Source: Parelaphostrongylus tenuis
Taxonomy: Eukaryota > Nematoda > Chromadorea > Rhabditida > Metastrongylidae
Reading direction: 5' to 3'
NCBI GenBank assembly: GCA_019055375.1
Contig: JAHQIW010001340.1
Location: 1,426,001-1,490,000 of the forward strand
Length of the DNA: 64,000 nucleotides
Shown here: positions 43,701-51,474 of the stretch, piece after piece
Numbering within the stretch: the stretch's first letter is position 1
Layout of the letters: the number at the start of each line of letters is the position of its first letter
The notes under the pieces: model-generated
Seen by the model: the letters and a program-made list of their open reading frames with translations, nothing else
Databases searched by the model: none
Told to the model about the DNA's origin: nothing
Made by a program: the position numbers and the translations under genes

Positions 43701-46700
43701 CGTGTGCACCGTTCTTTAATATCAGTTTTCCAATTTTTTTTGGTATAGCCAGTGAGAATATTTAAAGCCTTTCGAGATTGGTACATCGCTAAAAAGTAGG
43801 GTTCAGTGTGAGCCGTGTGGCTTTAATGAGGGCGAACCGCTGAAACATACGTAAGTCACTGATATATTAACATCGCTAAGGCTCAAAACATTCTCTGACT
43901 GTATTGAATGTTTGTAACGAGGTCAACGTCGGTTGAAAGCTACTCAGTTTTCCCCAGCGCTATCAAAAAATATTTCTCTACATCCCATATTCTTAGATCA
44001 AATGCATTTATTGAGCGCGTATTGCGCAGTGGCTAGAGGTGCTCTGCGCTTCACACAAAGTCAATGGTTCGATCTCGCGCTCATGCTCACCGAGCAATCC
44101 ATCCCTCTGGGGTCGGTACCAGACTGGTTTCACTTGCCTTGGAGGATAAGCAGCACTGACTCATTACAGCGAAAGGCCACCATGAGTCACTTTAATGGCC
44201 AGATATGAATTGAGATCACCTCAAACGAGGTTAAAAATTGAAGACGAATATATGGCGCTTTCCTCATGGGATTGATCTCCATGTATCATCGAGAGCTTTT
44301 TCCTTCCAATCATTTGTTGTGTTTGAAGAGAAACACTCGCCCGCTATGATGTCATAAAGCTGTTAGTGTTCATAAAATTATAGAATATTGTGCAACTAAT
44401 ATGATATAATATCACTGCGATTAGTATGATATTAAATTTTCGGGTTGGTATACTTTGATTCCACAGAACACTCAAAAGTCAGTATTACTGCTGAAAATTG
44501 GAAAACAATGAAAGAATCTTTATTATGGAATACGAATATGCACGTTTCCAAGGAAATATCATGTTTGAAAGAAAGTCTTAGGGTACTTGTAAAAAATTGG
44601 TAATTTATGCATGAATTTTAAACAAGGACAATAGTAACTAATTTTCAATGTAAGGGCCACCGTTTTCTACGACTCTCTGTCACGGGTCCGCCAAGCAAGT
44701 TTCGAATGTGGTCGAAGTACCATCTTTCGACTTTGATCAAAGAAGTTTTGACATTATTCCTCAAGGTGGTCCAACGATTCAAATCGGCGACAATTCAAAA
44801 AGTGTCAAAAAGCTTTTTGTGGACAAAGTTAAGCTGGTGGAGACGAGTTAACACAGTTGTATGAGGAAAATCAAGTTTGGCTGCCAATTCGCGAGCACTT
44901 GACGACAGTTCATCTTCCAAAGCACCGATCAAATCTTCGTTGTAAAACTTTATTGGACGTCCTGAACGCGGATTGTCTTCAAGATTCCGGCATTGAAAAG
45001 CATTGAAACCAGCGTCCGGCAGCAGATTCGCTTGCTGTGCCTTCCTTTCAACCTCGTAGATTTCATCGACTGCAGCTCACTTTGGAAGACCTTTGCTCCA
45101 ATAATGACGCATTAAATCACGAATTTCGATTATTTTTTTTTTGACATGGTGGAGGCTCGTAACAGAGTGACGAATAAAGACGAATAATATCTCAGCCCTC
45201 AATGGAGAAAACTCGGATAAGAAACTATAATAATCCCTTAGGAGCGCATGTGGTGCAGTGGTTGCAGGTGCTCTGTGTCGCACACGAGGTCAATAGTTCG
45301 ATCTCGCGCTCATGGCTCACCAAGCCATCTATCCCTCCGGGGTCGGTAAATTGGTACCAGACTGGTCTCAGACTTGTCTGGGAGGATAAGCAGCACTGAC
45401 TCTGTTCAGCTGGAGGCCACGACGAGTCATTGTAAAGGCCAAATAGTATGCATTCAATCACCCCAAACGAAGTTAAAAATTGAAGATCAATGAATAGCGC
45501 ATCCCTCAGGGATTGATCAACGCCGAGAGCTTTATCCTTTTTAATAATCCCATGATATGCATGGGAATTATCTCATGCTTATTAAAATGCCCCCAAACTT
45601 TCTTTTCAACCGTAGCACTTTGAACAATGACCAATGCGCTTTCTCCTAAGCTTAATCTAGCTACATAATAAAATTAGCTCGACACAAATTCCTTTTGGAA
45701 GCTCCAGATAGTAAAAGATGTGTTTATCAACCGTAATTTGGAAGGTAGGCGGTAAAAATGTGCAATAAGAGCTGAAACTACAATGTTTTCTCAAAGATGC
45801 AGCTTCCCCTTGAAAAACGGCTTTTTAGGAAGCATAGACGTTCTTCCACCAGAAAATTTTGTAAAGGTGTCCTCGGTGATACGATATCTTTTGTTACGAC
45901 AGAGTGCTCAAATTTCTAGACTGTGCTATGTAATTACTAACAAACCTGCTGTGTGGCTCAATCACCAGGTTAGGTACGGCGACAATAAAGCATAATTTTT
46001 TTTATCAACACATCACACTATAAAGGCTTTTTCCATGGATCAAGCTCATCATCGAAATCGACCTTCTCAAGCTATCGAATGACCGTAAAAGAAAGTCAAG
46101 TTTCAAAGCTATGTCCAGCGAAAAAAGACCACTTAATGCCATTGTACACGAATGTGTACTCTTCTTGTCCAGAGAGTTAAACTTTTCGCAATGTACGCTC
46201 ATTTCTCTGCCATATTTTAACACACGTAAATCTAATTTTTGCGGCTATGTTCTTATGATTCAAATTGCCTTCTAATTAGGTGTTGGAATTGGAAGTGATA
46301 GAGCTGATTATAGTAGCTGATTATAACTAGTCATTCTAATTTTGCTTACCTTAGAAACAAAGTGAGTTCGTTGTTCCCTACTTTGTGTGGAGGGGCTTGG
46401 CTCTCTCTTAGATGATTGCCTAAGACGAAGGGTACTGCACAAGTGATGAGGCTGTCAAAGCCAAAACACGTGGATTGGGCTCTGTAAGTGTCCATAACAG
46501 ACCACATGCATGACTCAAGAGATAAGTTTGAGCGTGGACTTAGGAAAACACTTGAGGCGAACGGTATCAGCTGTCTTCGCGTTGATCGTCGAGTGACTCG
46601 AGCGAGTACCTGCAACACTTCCATTTTTCCTTATCGCGTGCAAGAGTAGCCCAGTGGGTCGTCCTTGCTTTAAAGATGCGCTAAGCATCTATCTTTATCC

Positions 46701-47782
46701 TATGCCTTTTGTGAAAAAATCGGACCATCGGGTCTGTGGTCTTCCTGATAGCGCTTGATGTCCCGAGGAATCCAGTAGGTAACGGCTTTCGTCCATCGGT
46801 TGTCGTTGAAGCGCATCTCGTGCCCGGCCCACCTTATTTTCGATATCCTGGCGTGTAGAACGGCGCTTTTGATCCTCGATCTTTGACGAAGGTCGGAACA
46901 TCGACCTTTCGACTGTGCATTCAATAACGCCAAGTGATCTTTCATCCCGCTTACATGGCGACTAGGTTTATGCCGCATATGTTAGGGCAGAGATAATCGT
47001 CGAGTCGAAAAGGTGGGCAGGAAGTCGGATGTTCTTTGTTCTTTTTACTACATTTTCGATGCTCTTAAAAGTCTCAAACGAACGCTATGATAAACAAATT
47101 GAGTTTTCTATCTATCAGGAGCTACCATATAAATTCACGTTTCTGTAGCAGTTTTGATCGAGTCTCTCATTGTTGATCTAGATATCATTAATTTAACAGA
47201 AAAGTCAGATTGATTCAGTTGTATCAAGGAAATGCTGTAATGCCGAGGCTATGGAAATTTAGTAAGATTCATGAGCGCGTGGCGGCGCACTAGTTCAAAC
47301 GTACTCTACAATAAAGAGATGCCCAATTGTTCGACCACACTCCCTACACAAACCAACCAAGTCTAACCATCACTTTTTTATTAGGAAATTGCTGCTAGAG
47401 TTTTCCGTATGATCTAAGCAGTGGCCAGATACATCTAGACTAAAGAAAGTCACTGTACAGACTAATGTACATTGTTTCATCCTTTATTCTTTGTCGATTT
47501 CAAGTTGCTTACCTTTAAGAATCCTAGTTGAAAATGCAGAAATCATATGAAATTGCTTGATTCCAGATTTACCGTAATCCCGAATCATTCGAACTGTGTG
47601 ACTGGCACTTGTTATGGTGTCGTTCGACGTTGCCATCAACTCTACCACACCTGCTCCAGCAAGTGGCACTCAGAGCGGCGATTCTCTTTGACACTAACGC
47701 CTCGTTCGGTTGTCGTACCGGTTTGGCTGCTCGTAACATTAACGCCATCTGTAGCCGTTTCTTTGACACTACATGTGTCTGA
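24221..47782 (+). CDS. M1-family zinc aminopeptidase (aminopeptidase N-like), gene span
   Basis: This gene encodes a zinc metallopeptidase of family M1, removing N-terminal residues from peptides at the cell surface or outside the cell. Eight exons are placed: 24221-24910, 30450-30590, 31039-31224, 40839-41006, 41958-42140, 42583-42836, 43096-43225 and 47567-47782. All junction phases agree. Visible hallmarks are an N-terminal hydrophobic segment (GYIFIVIGAVISQVIA), the HLQPNFARELLPC motif and the exopeptidase motif GGMEN. The zinc site is HELAH, 18 residues, then Glu; YLKG carries the catalytic Tyr, and GGFPAIKV and RVNYDPATW follow. The total is about 655 residues against roughly 900-950 for the family; the missing part is the C-terminal helical domain. 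Several other M1 members are also short, so this may be real, or later exons may be unrecognised. Introns reach 9.6 kb and carry SINEs and mariner relics. The terminal exon is the weakest. Confidence 0.88.
25478..26300. mobile_element. Mariner-derived foldback element carrying a transposase N-terminal relic
   Basis: The arms are inverted: TGGTATCGAGCAATTGCGCA, then GGGAACAAAGTCGCTTGC and GGCGCGTAGGGGAAA on the left. The right side has TTTCCCCTACGCGCC and TTCGTAAGAAAATGCGCA. Inside, on the minus strand at about 25805-26060, NSLEDQLRSGR and IANILHEKGKVWKK with KWMPHE match the paired-HTH region of mariner transposases (SLEDxPRSGRP; LHEIGKVxKLGKWVPHEL). Several stops. A 31-bp segment (AACGGCGCG...) is partly duplicated in the left arm. 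Confidence 0.75.
26395..26680 (-). pseudogene. Mariner transposase relic, N-terminal part
   Basis: Minus strand: LLYEYELRRDAQTAFKNNNR, then FVSERTASQFFAKFLDGNAN and LKDQLRCG, then the frame for SIEELADD. This is the N-terminal DNA-binding region of mariner transposases of the hookworm bandit / mori kind (LLYEFxxGxxAxEAxRNIN...TxRRWFxKFRxGDxxLxDxPRSGRP). It is broken by stops. It is separate from the element ending at 26300. Confidence 0.75.
27022..27860 (-). other. Two hydrophobic open frames in aminopeptidase intron 1, minus strand
   Basis: 27582-27860 encodes VYILFLVIIPIMSGIYQALL and further hydrophobic stretches. 27022-27237 includes REVFFIVCILC and STWLFFMTEF. They could be exons of a nested nematode membrane receptor, but AT-rich DNA easily gives hydrophobic frames. 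No splice sites link them. Confidence 0.2.
30299..30328. repeat. GA microsatellite in aminopeptidase intron 1
   Basis: Short pure AG tract about 120 bp upstream of exon 2. Confidence 0.9.
30450..30590 (+). CDS. M1 aminopeptidase exon 2
   Basis: A 47-codon exon between TTGCAG and AAG|GTAAAT, phase 0 on both sides. It encodes the segment leading into the active site: SFGVTVRVHAMSH, then a helix (RRVLDVAVAAFELLASIMEM) and PLPMNK. In family members this position holds the helix and the YPLPKxD motif just before the exopeptidase loop. The first ATG in the exon is not a start; the frame continues from exon 1 across a 5.5-kb intron. Confidence 0.85.
31039..31224 (+). CDS. M1 aminopeptidase exon 3: GGMEN and HELAH motifs
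   Basis: A 62-codon exon, TTTGTAG acceptor and CAG|GTGATC donor. It begins VDIIIVPNYDGGMENWG, the GxMEN exopeptidase motif with Gly in place of the common Ala. It then has VVAHELAHHWIGDKSTVNSW, with two zinc-binding His and the catalytic Glu of HExxH. It ends at ICLQ, exactly 18 residues after the second His, so the third zinc ligand must come from the next exon. The catalytic residues visible here are all intact. Confidence 0.93.
32117..32353 (-). mobile_element. SINE family A, 5'-truncated copy with target duplication
   Basis: The copy has the GGATAAAA-type tail and the body but stops before the tRNA-like head. The direct repeat CAGCAAGAATAA flanks it (32105-32116 and 32354-32365). Loss of the 5' end with an intact target duplication points to incomplete reverse transcription at insertion, as in LINE-driven mobilisation. 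Confidence 0.9.
33881..34150 (+). repeat. Dispersed repeat, family D, copy 1
   Basis: About 260 bp shared with copies at 50.5 and 56.1 kb. It begins CGTGAGCGGTCGGTTGATTT and includes CAGGAAACCAAGGAATACTA and AGCAATATACCATTTGGAAT. It has no tRNA-like boxes, no coding potential and no obvious terminal inverted repeats. Its class is unknown. Confidence 0.75.
34677..34722. repeat. AT microsatellite
   Basis: TA alternation with one interruption in the 9.6-kb intron. Confidence 0.93.
34740..34966 (+). other. CpG-rich open frame with a hydrophobic segment, intron 3
   Basis: A 76-codon plus-strand frame begins at ATG 34738 and ends at 34966. It has KLLLALGMLFVALGLLTTSA, a signal-peptide-like segment. 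The base composition is richer in CpG than its surroundings. It could be the first exon of a gene nested in the intron, perhaps with the block at 35.7 kb. No splice donor was pinned and no homology is recognised. Confidence 0.25.
35119..35146. repeat. Short CA microsatellite
   Basis: ACACATACACACACACACACAC in the 9.6-kb intron, just after a CpG-rich stretch (34780-34990). Confidence 0.85.
35705..35875 (+). pseudogene. Unassigned coding-like block in aminopeptidase intron 3
   Basis: After a TTTTAG acceptor the frame reads EAQVAQYQKCPPLPALPYFD, then PALDYLNLPFIRSQEMG. In a frame shifted by one base it continues YMLTCEELFRLIKDGKRLL. Both parts have protein-like composition and they meet at ATGGGTACATG. 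I do not recognise the family. It does not fit between aminopeptidase exons 3 and 4, because the third zinc ligand must follow exon 3 directly. It may be an exon of a nested gene, an alternative exon, or a retrocopy fragment. Confidence 0.35.
36913..37101 (+). mobile_element. Old SINE family A copy
   Basis: Recognisable tRNA-like head (ACATGTGGTACAGTAGTTAA, box B remnant GTTCGATTATA) and the terminal GAGAGCTTTAGCTTTATCC, but heavily diverged and internally shortened. Confidence 0.6.
37205..37455 (-). mobile_element. Old SINE family A copy, minus strand
   Basis: Diverged body matching family A in reverse (GGAATGCG, ATTCGACTTCAA, TCAACTCAGTGCTACTATCC, then a decayed head with GCAGTGCATCCCTAAC). 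Older than the copies with target duplications. Confidence 0.55.
38986..39262 (-). mobile_element. SINE family A copy, minus strand, diverged
   Basis: The sequence from CTCCCAGCATTGATCAATCC to GCAGAGCACCTCTGCAG follows the family A consensus in reverse with many changes and small deletions. The ends are decayed and no target duplication is visible. Confidence 0.75.
40055..40130 (+). mobile_element. Small fragment of the same RTE-like 3' region
   Basis: CTTAAGAAAACACTTGAGACAAACGGTAT matches the stretch near 46541 (CTTAGGAAAACACTTGAGGCG). Only some 40-70 bp survive. Confidence 0.45.
40839..41006 (+). CDS. M1 aminopeptidase exon 4: third zinc ligand
   Basis: A 56-codon exon (acceptor TTATAG, donor GAG|GTAATT). 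Its first residue is the Glu of EDLTDYIAYK, which falls 18 residues after HELAH and so completes the HExxH-x18-E zinc site. The rest (MMGHDERWERFILSKY ... HSLIMPYNVTNAE) matches the helical part of the M1 catalytic domain. It is separated from exon 3 by a 9.6-kb intron that contains SINEs, family D repeat and an unassigned coding-like block at 35.7 kb. Confidence 0.9.
41958..42140 (+). CDS. M1 aminopeptidase exon 5: catalytic tyrosine
   Basis: A 61-codon exon between AATTCAG and GAG|GTATGC. The sequence INSHCYLKGVVLLETLE corresponds to the Y-x-KGA-x-V-x-x-M-L-E motif. The Tyr here is the residue that stabilises the transition state in M1 enzymes, and it is conserved. A helical segment follows with GEDYMLAVIRNLVATKNSF, typical of the family (GEExFxxxLxxYLxxxxY). 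The exon is phase 0 on both sides. Confidence 0.9.
42583..42836 (+). CDS. M1 aminopeptidase exon 6: beta-sandwich domain III
   Basis: The exon opens after TTTTTAG with VYKFWFTTGGFPAIKVT, equivalent to the W-x-x-QPGFPVVxV start of domain III. It runs through a beta-rich region with two N-x-S/T sites and ends with FLRVNYDPATWISIF, matching the conserved xxYRVNYD. The donor AG|GTATGG leaves two bases, which join the first base of exon 7 to make Ser. The length is 254 nt. Confidence 0.88.
43096..43225 (+). CDS. M1 aminopeptidase exon 7
   Basis: Acceptor TTTAG, donor ATG|GTAAGC, 130 nt. The first base completes a Ser codon from exon 6. The protein MMDEHPKLFSAVGRAQLVTD, then FCYFYAHGDVESG, matches the start of the C-terminal helical domain (family consensus: the I-x-x-xxRAQLIDDAFxLAxAG region). 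The phases on both sides fit the gene model. Confidence 0.85.
43744..43904. mobile_element. Foldback MITE, family E, copy 2
   Basis: Ends TATAGCCAGTGAGAATATTT with AAAGCCTTTCGAGA and GCTCAAAACATTCTCTGACT match copy 1 at 18988. The inner CGTAAGT and GAACCGCTGAAACATACG are also similar. It lies in the intron after aminopeptidase exon 7. Confidence 0.7.
44010..44308 (+). mobile_element. SINE family A copy
   Basis: The head TTGCGCAGTGGCTAGAGGTG is followed by the full body and the terminal GAGAGCTTTTTCCTTCC. It lies in the intron between aminopeptidase exons 7 and 8. Moderately diverged. Confidence 0.8.
44640..45115 (-). pseudogene. Mariner transposase relic, N-terminal part, with decayed ends
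   Basis: Minus strand: LRHYWSKGLPK, later NLEDNPRSGRPIKFYNED, LIGALEDELSSSARELAAK and LDFPHTTVLTRLHQLNFVHK. These are the N-terminal helix-turn-helix pair of a mariner transposase. The downstream catalytic part is missing or unreadable. It lies in the intron before the last aminopeptidase exon. Diverged from the other relics, hence probably another mariner lineage. Confidence 0.75.
45241..45541 (+). mobile_element. SINE family A, full copy with target duplication
   Basis: Full-length plus-strand copy with head GGAGCGCATGTGGTGCAGTG and end GAGAGCTTTATCCTTTT. The direct repeat TAATAATCCC is found at 45228-45237 and 45542-45551, a target-site duplication. Confidence 0.88.
46350..47090 (-). pseudogene. 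RTE-like LINE retrotransposon 3' relic
   Basis: On the minus strand the order is IENVVKRTKNIRLPAHLF and STIISALTYAA, then (shifted frames) QSKGRCSDLRQRSRIKSAV, ISKIRWAGHEMRFNDNRW and TYWIPRDIKRY with DHRPDGP, then RDKEKW and LDDQRED. This is the C-terminal end of RTE-clade reverse transcriptase ORFs of nematodes, with at least four frameshifts and stops. The 5' part of the LINE is absent, as in typical truncated copies. Confidence 0.8.
47567..47782 (+). CDS. Possible last exon of M1 aminopeptidase
   Basis: After GATTCCAG the frame reads IYRNPESFELCDWHLLWCRS, then a helix-like stretch LPHLLQQVALRAAILFDTNA, a Cys-containing segment and SRFFDTTCV before TGA. It enters in phase 0, as exon 7 demands. 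An LRxAxxL...C pattern occurs in the C-terminal domain of M1 enzymes. The codon content and length are coding-like. No good donor was seen before the stop, so this may be the true end or the exon may be cut elsewhere. The distance to exon 7 (4.3 kb) allows for a missed exon. Confidence 0.5.
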   Translation: MYRNPESFELCDWHLLWCRSTLPSTLPHLLQQVALRAAILFDTNASFGCRTGLAARNINAICSRFFDTTCV

Positions 47783-50461
47783 AGATGTAAAGCAGATACA
47801 CCTATGTACAAATGGTGATGCTTTAAGTCACTTCGAGCTTGCTATCCTTTTCTGACATTTTATTCCAGCGCTTTGGCTCCAAGAGCCAAAATCAATCGAA
47901 AAGGCAGTTTCTGGCATATTGCCCCACCATTTTTCGGCTCTATCTTTCCCTCTTTCTTATCATTCTAGAGCAGCTATTGTATTACAAAGCTACAAAAAAA
48001 AAATCTTACGTGTTCCGGCAAGTATTCGTACAGGCGAGATTTTGAATCGGGTAAGTAAACGCCGATTTGTACGTGCACCCATTTCAATCTATACTTTACA
48101 CGGAACCCGGAAAAGGTGGAGCTCATAATTTTTTGAATTAGTCGTTTTATTGCTTACTGCCCAGAAAGAAAACGAGGGAAAGGAAATTCTGGGTTAGAAA
48201 AAGCGGCAAACTGATTGGCCCATGTTCAATCGCTTATGGACGCTAGTGTCCACACGGTCCCTAATGTCTTGATGGCGTAATTATTTCGTTCGAGAAATGA
48301 CGATGTGTTTCAAAACCGGAGCCAAATATCAAATAAGCCAATCTGTTCTCCAGCACCAAAAAATCATTGGCCATGGTATTCTCAAAAGTGTAGTATGCAC
48401 ACTGCTCGGACAAATTGAGGTGATGGGATGTTTCTCAATAATTAGCTCTACCTTTATCGTAAGCAATTATTTTTGAACCGGTGCTTCATTAGACCTTTTA
48501 AAACCAACATTCCCGAATGTTAGCCACATATCTAATTATCCTGGCTAATTCCACGTATTTTATCAAAAAACTATGTCTAGAGAATTTCTACTTAATACAC
48601 ATTTTTTTCTGCGACAACTGCACAAGATTTCTATTTCATGTTTCTTATTCTGAAAATTTACACTTGTTAGAGATATTCACTCCCATCAGTATAGTTTCTG
48701 GCATCAATATTAGTATTCGATGATAAAGGATTTTTTGTTGCCAAGCCTTTTTAGTGTTTCCTCAAAAATTCCAAAAGTACAGTTTGAAAACGACATACAT
48801 AGAAGTAAATGAGGAGCAATCTTTGGATCTTTTCACGAGCCGAATAAGCCGATCCTCTCATTCTTGTGAGATTGGTTAAGTGATACAGGAAATTTATGTA
48901 GAGAAAGCTCTTTGTGGCCCACGGAGATCAGCGGCTGACCGTCGCAAGTACCTGAGAGTTCAAGCACTCCAAAGTTTCCAGAGAGAATCAACTTAACCAT
49001 CATACGACGTTCACGGGAAAGATAGAAACCTCAAGTTGCAGCTGAACTCTACGAGCAAATCTGAAGCTTTTTTGAATTATGGATGACAAATAACGTTTCA
49101 AATGGAAGAAATGCCGGAGTTCCCGCAATACATGAAGTTTTTGTCACATGGAAAAATAATTAGACGAGCTTAGCCTGTTCAATGAGCACCTTAATGCTTA
49201 ATTTTTCCTTCTTGAATATTGTGCCAAAAAGTGATTTCCTAAATTCGCACTATCAATGAAACTGAAATCTAAGTTGAGCTTTCCAACAGGTCAATGGAAA
49301 AGTCGCATGAATATATTTTGCAAGCACTTCTTTTCGGTTATCCGGAATTCAAATGAAAACCACCCCTTACGCTGGACAAGAGCTTTTTATAAGAGTGTTA
49401 GTGAAATTCGAAAGCTCATTTATCTGGCTCCTCGTGCGCTACATGGTAATTATTTAAAAAAAACACTCTTTTATGAAGTTGTAGCATATGAAATTAAATC
49501 GTGTTTTACACCGGCAACGTAATGTACTATTATTTCTTTAGAAGAACGAAAAGCACATGAGCGCATGAAGTATAGAGTGAATGTTGTAGTATCAGAGTCA
49601 TACGTCTTATGTGGAGTTTCGTTCATAGCGGAGGAACAATTCCCGATTGAACATCAAAAATAGCATCACATGTGAACCGCCTAAGTGTCATCTAATCGTA
49701 ATGTTGAAACCACGGGCAGCCCCTCTGCTCCCCAGCTCGTGGATTAGCGAAAAACAAATGCCCGCTTATGTGAATCAGTCTTATTTTTCTTGCTACACTG
49801 CAATGAAACGGTCTTTCCAAAAAATAAATCCAGTGCTATTATCGTCGAAACTAGCGCATTCAAATCGTTGCTAGTCGTTTAAATGGAGAGCTTTGTAATG
49901 CGACAAAAGCGCGTGGATAAAATACTAAGATTTTCTTTTGCTGAAGCGATACAAGAAGACTTTTTCAGAAAAAAAAATGACCATATAGCGCACTAGCCAG
50001 AGATTCAACTTTCAAATGAATACTAGAAGTGCAATGGAAGGTCTTTATCCAGGTTGTGTGATCGATTCTTCATTTGAATTCCGATCAGCGAAAAAAAAAA
50101 CCTGCAAGCTACAGAAATGGTGTTGTCATTGAAGAAAGGCTTAACTTTTTTACTTGTCAGATTAGTCGACCTTCATAGAAAGGATACGATTGTCTGTACT
50201 TGAGCCTGACTTGCTTGTATTTTACTGTGGAATATGGATAAGGTTGGGCAGATTTATTCTGTATAAGACTGAAGAGACAAGAATAGATGAATGTCGTTGA
50301 GAGAGGCAGGAGCGGTTGGGAAAGCGAGTCTGTGTTGATTCCGCTTCGGCTCGTATACGAACTGGGCATCAAGAAATGTCTAGTGAAGCGCTATTTGACT
50401 GCACTATGTGCTCACGATATGTTTAAATTCATGATCTCAAGAAACTTATGGCCTTTACATC
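47783..50461. other. Stretch without recognised features after the aminopeptidase
   Basis: AT-rich, with scattered frames of 60-100 codons on both strands, none convincing. A splice-like segment at 47869-48048 (TTCCAG ... GG|GTAAGT) is closed in all three frames, so it is not used as an aminopeptidase exon. Confidence 0.5.
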
Positions 50462-50740
50462 AATCGTGAGCGGTCGGCTGATTTTCTTTCCTAATTTTGC
50501 TTTTGATTCGGCCAAGCATCATCTTCGAATCTTAAGTAGGAAGCCCGGTCAAGGTTCCATCGCCGCAATTCAGTCGTTGGAAGCGATATCTGAACACCTA
50601 AAAACATCATTGCAAAGTTACTTTAGGAAACCAAGGAATATCATAAGCACGACCAGCAATATACCATTTGGAATATGTGTTGAGGTCCACACAACCTGTG
50701 AAGACGGGCCATCTGAGTATTTAAGTGAGTAGATAAGTAT
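50462..50740 (+). repeat. Dispersed repeat, family D, copy 2
   Basis: The best match to copy 1, over its whole length (CGTGAGCGGTCGGCTGATTT through AGCAATATACCATTTGGAAT to GGGCCATCTGAGTATTTAAG). It ends about 70 bp before the tRNA-Val gene. Confidence 0.75.
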
Positions 50741-50809
50741 CTTAAGAAAATGTGACCAAAAAGGAGTAGTGATTGGCAACTGATTCAACTCATGAGTATT
50801 CAAAAGGCG

Positions 50810-50882
50810 TGATCTCGGGCGGGCTCGAACCGCCGACCTTCTGTGTGTTAGACAGATGTGATAACCACTACACCACGAGACC
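50810..50882 (-). tRNA. tRNA-Val(AAC)
   Basis: A 73-nt cloverleaf is readable on the minus strand. The 7-bp acceptor stem pairs GGTCTCG with CGAGATC (one G-T pair). The D arm carries box A (TGGTGTAGTGGTTATCA). The anticodon stem TCTGT/ACAGA is perfect around loop CTAACAC, giving anticodon AAC (valine). The T arm GGCGG-TTCGAGC-CCGCC holds a canonical box B, and the discriminator is A. There is no intron. All stems are intact, unlike the tRNA-like heads of the repeats in this window, so it is called a functional gene. It lies 70 bp from a copy of the family D repeat. Confidence 0.93.
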
Positions 50883-51185
50883 TTGGAATAGCGCTCTTTG
50901 GAGCAACTATATATGTTCCATATACACCACGGCAATCAGAGAAACGTTGATTTGTGCTCTATGTCAGTCTGCCTAATTCCGAATTAGCCATATTACTAGT
51001 TCTGATCAGAAGTACACGAAGTACAAGCAAAAGTGTGCGTTGTGAAGTTCATAGGCCTGATCCGAGATAGAAATAATCCCTAGTTCGACCCTGCCCTCTT
51101 AATTGGAGCACACTGAATAGATAATTATACATTCGGTCACTCTTATTATGATTCACACATACATTCCAATTTCAAGTATAAAGTA

Positions 51186-51474
51186 TAGAAGGATAGAGCT
51201 TTCGGCATTGATCCATCCCTGAGGGGAGCGCCATGCATTCGTCTAGAATTTTCAACTTCGTTTGAGGTGACTGAATGCATACCTGGCCTCTACAATGCTC
51301 GCGGTGGCCTTCCGTTGTACCGAGTCAGTGCTGTTTATCCTCGCAGACAATTCTGAGAGCAATTCACCGAGTCCGGCGAGATGGATGGCTTAGTGAGCCA
51401 TGATCGCGAAATCGAACCATTGACCTCGTGTGCGACGCAGAGCACCTCTGACCACTGCGCCACATGCGCTCTGT
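51186..51474 (-). mobile_element. SINE family A, near-full copy, minus strand
   Basis: From the tail GAAGGATAGAGCTTTCGGC to the head GCGCCACATGCGCTC, with a short internal deletion. No clear target duplication. Confidence 0.82.

Noticed and set aside
47869..48048. Possible further aminopeptidase exon between TTCCAG and GG|GTAAGT
   Set aside because: All three frames contain stops inside the segment, and no M1 motif is visible.
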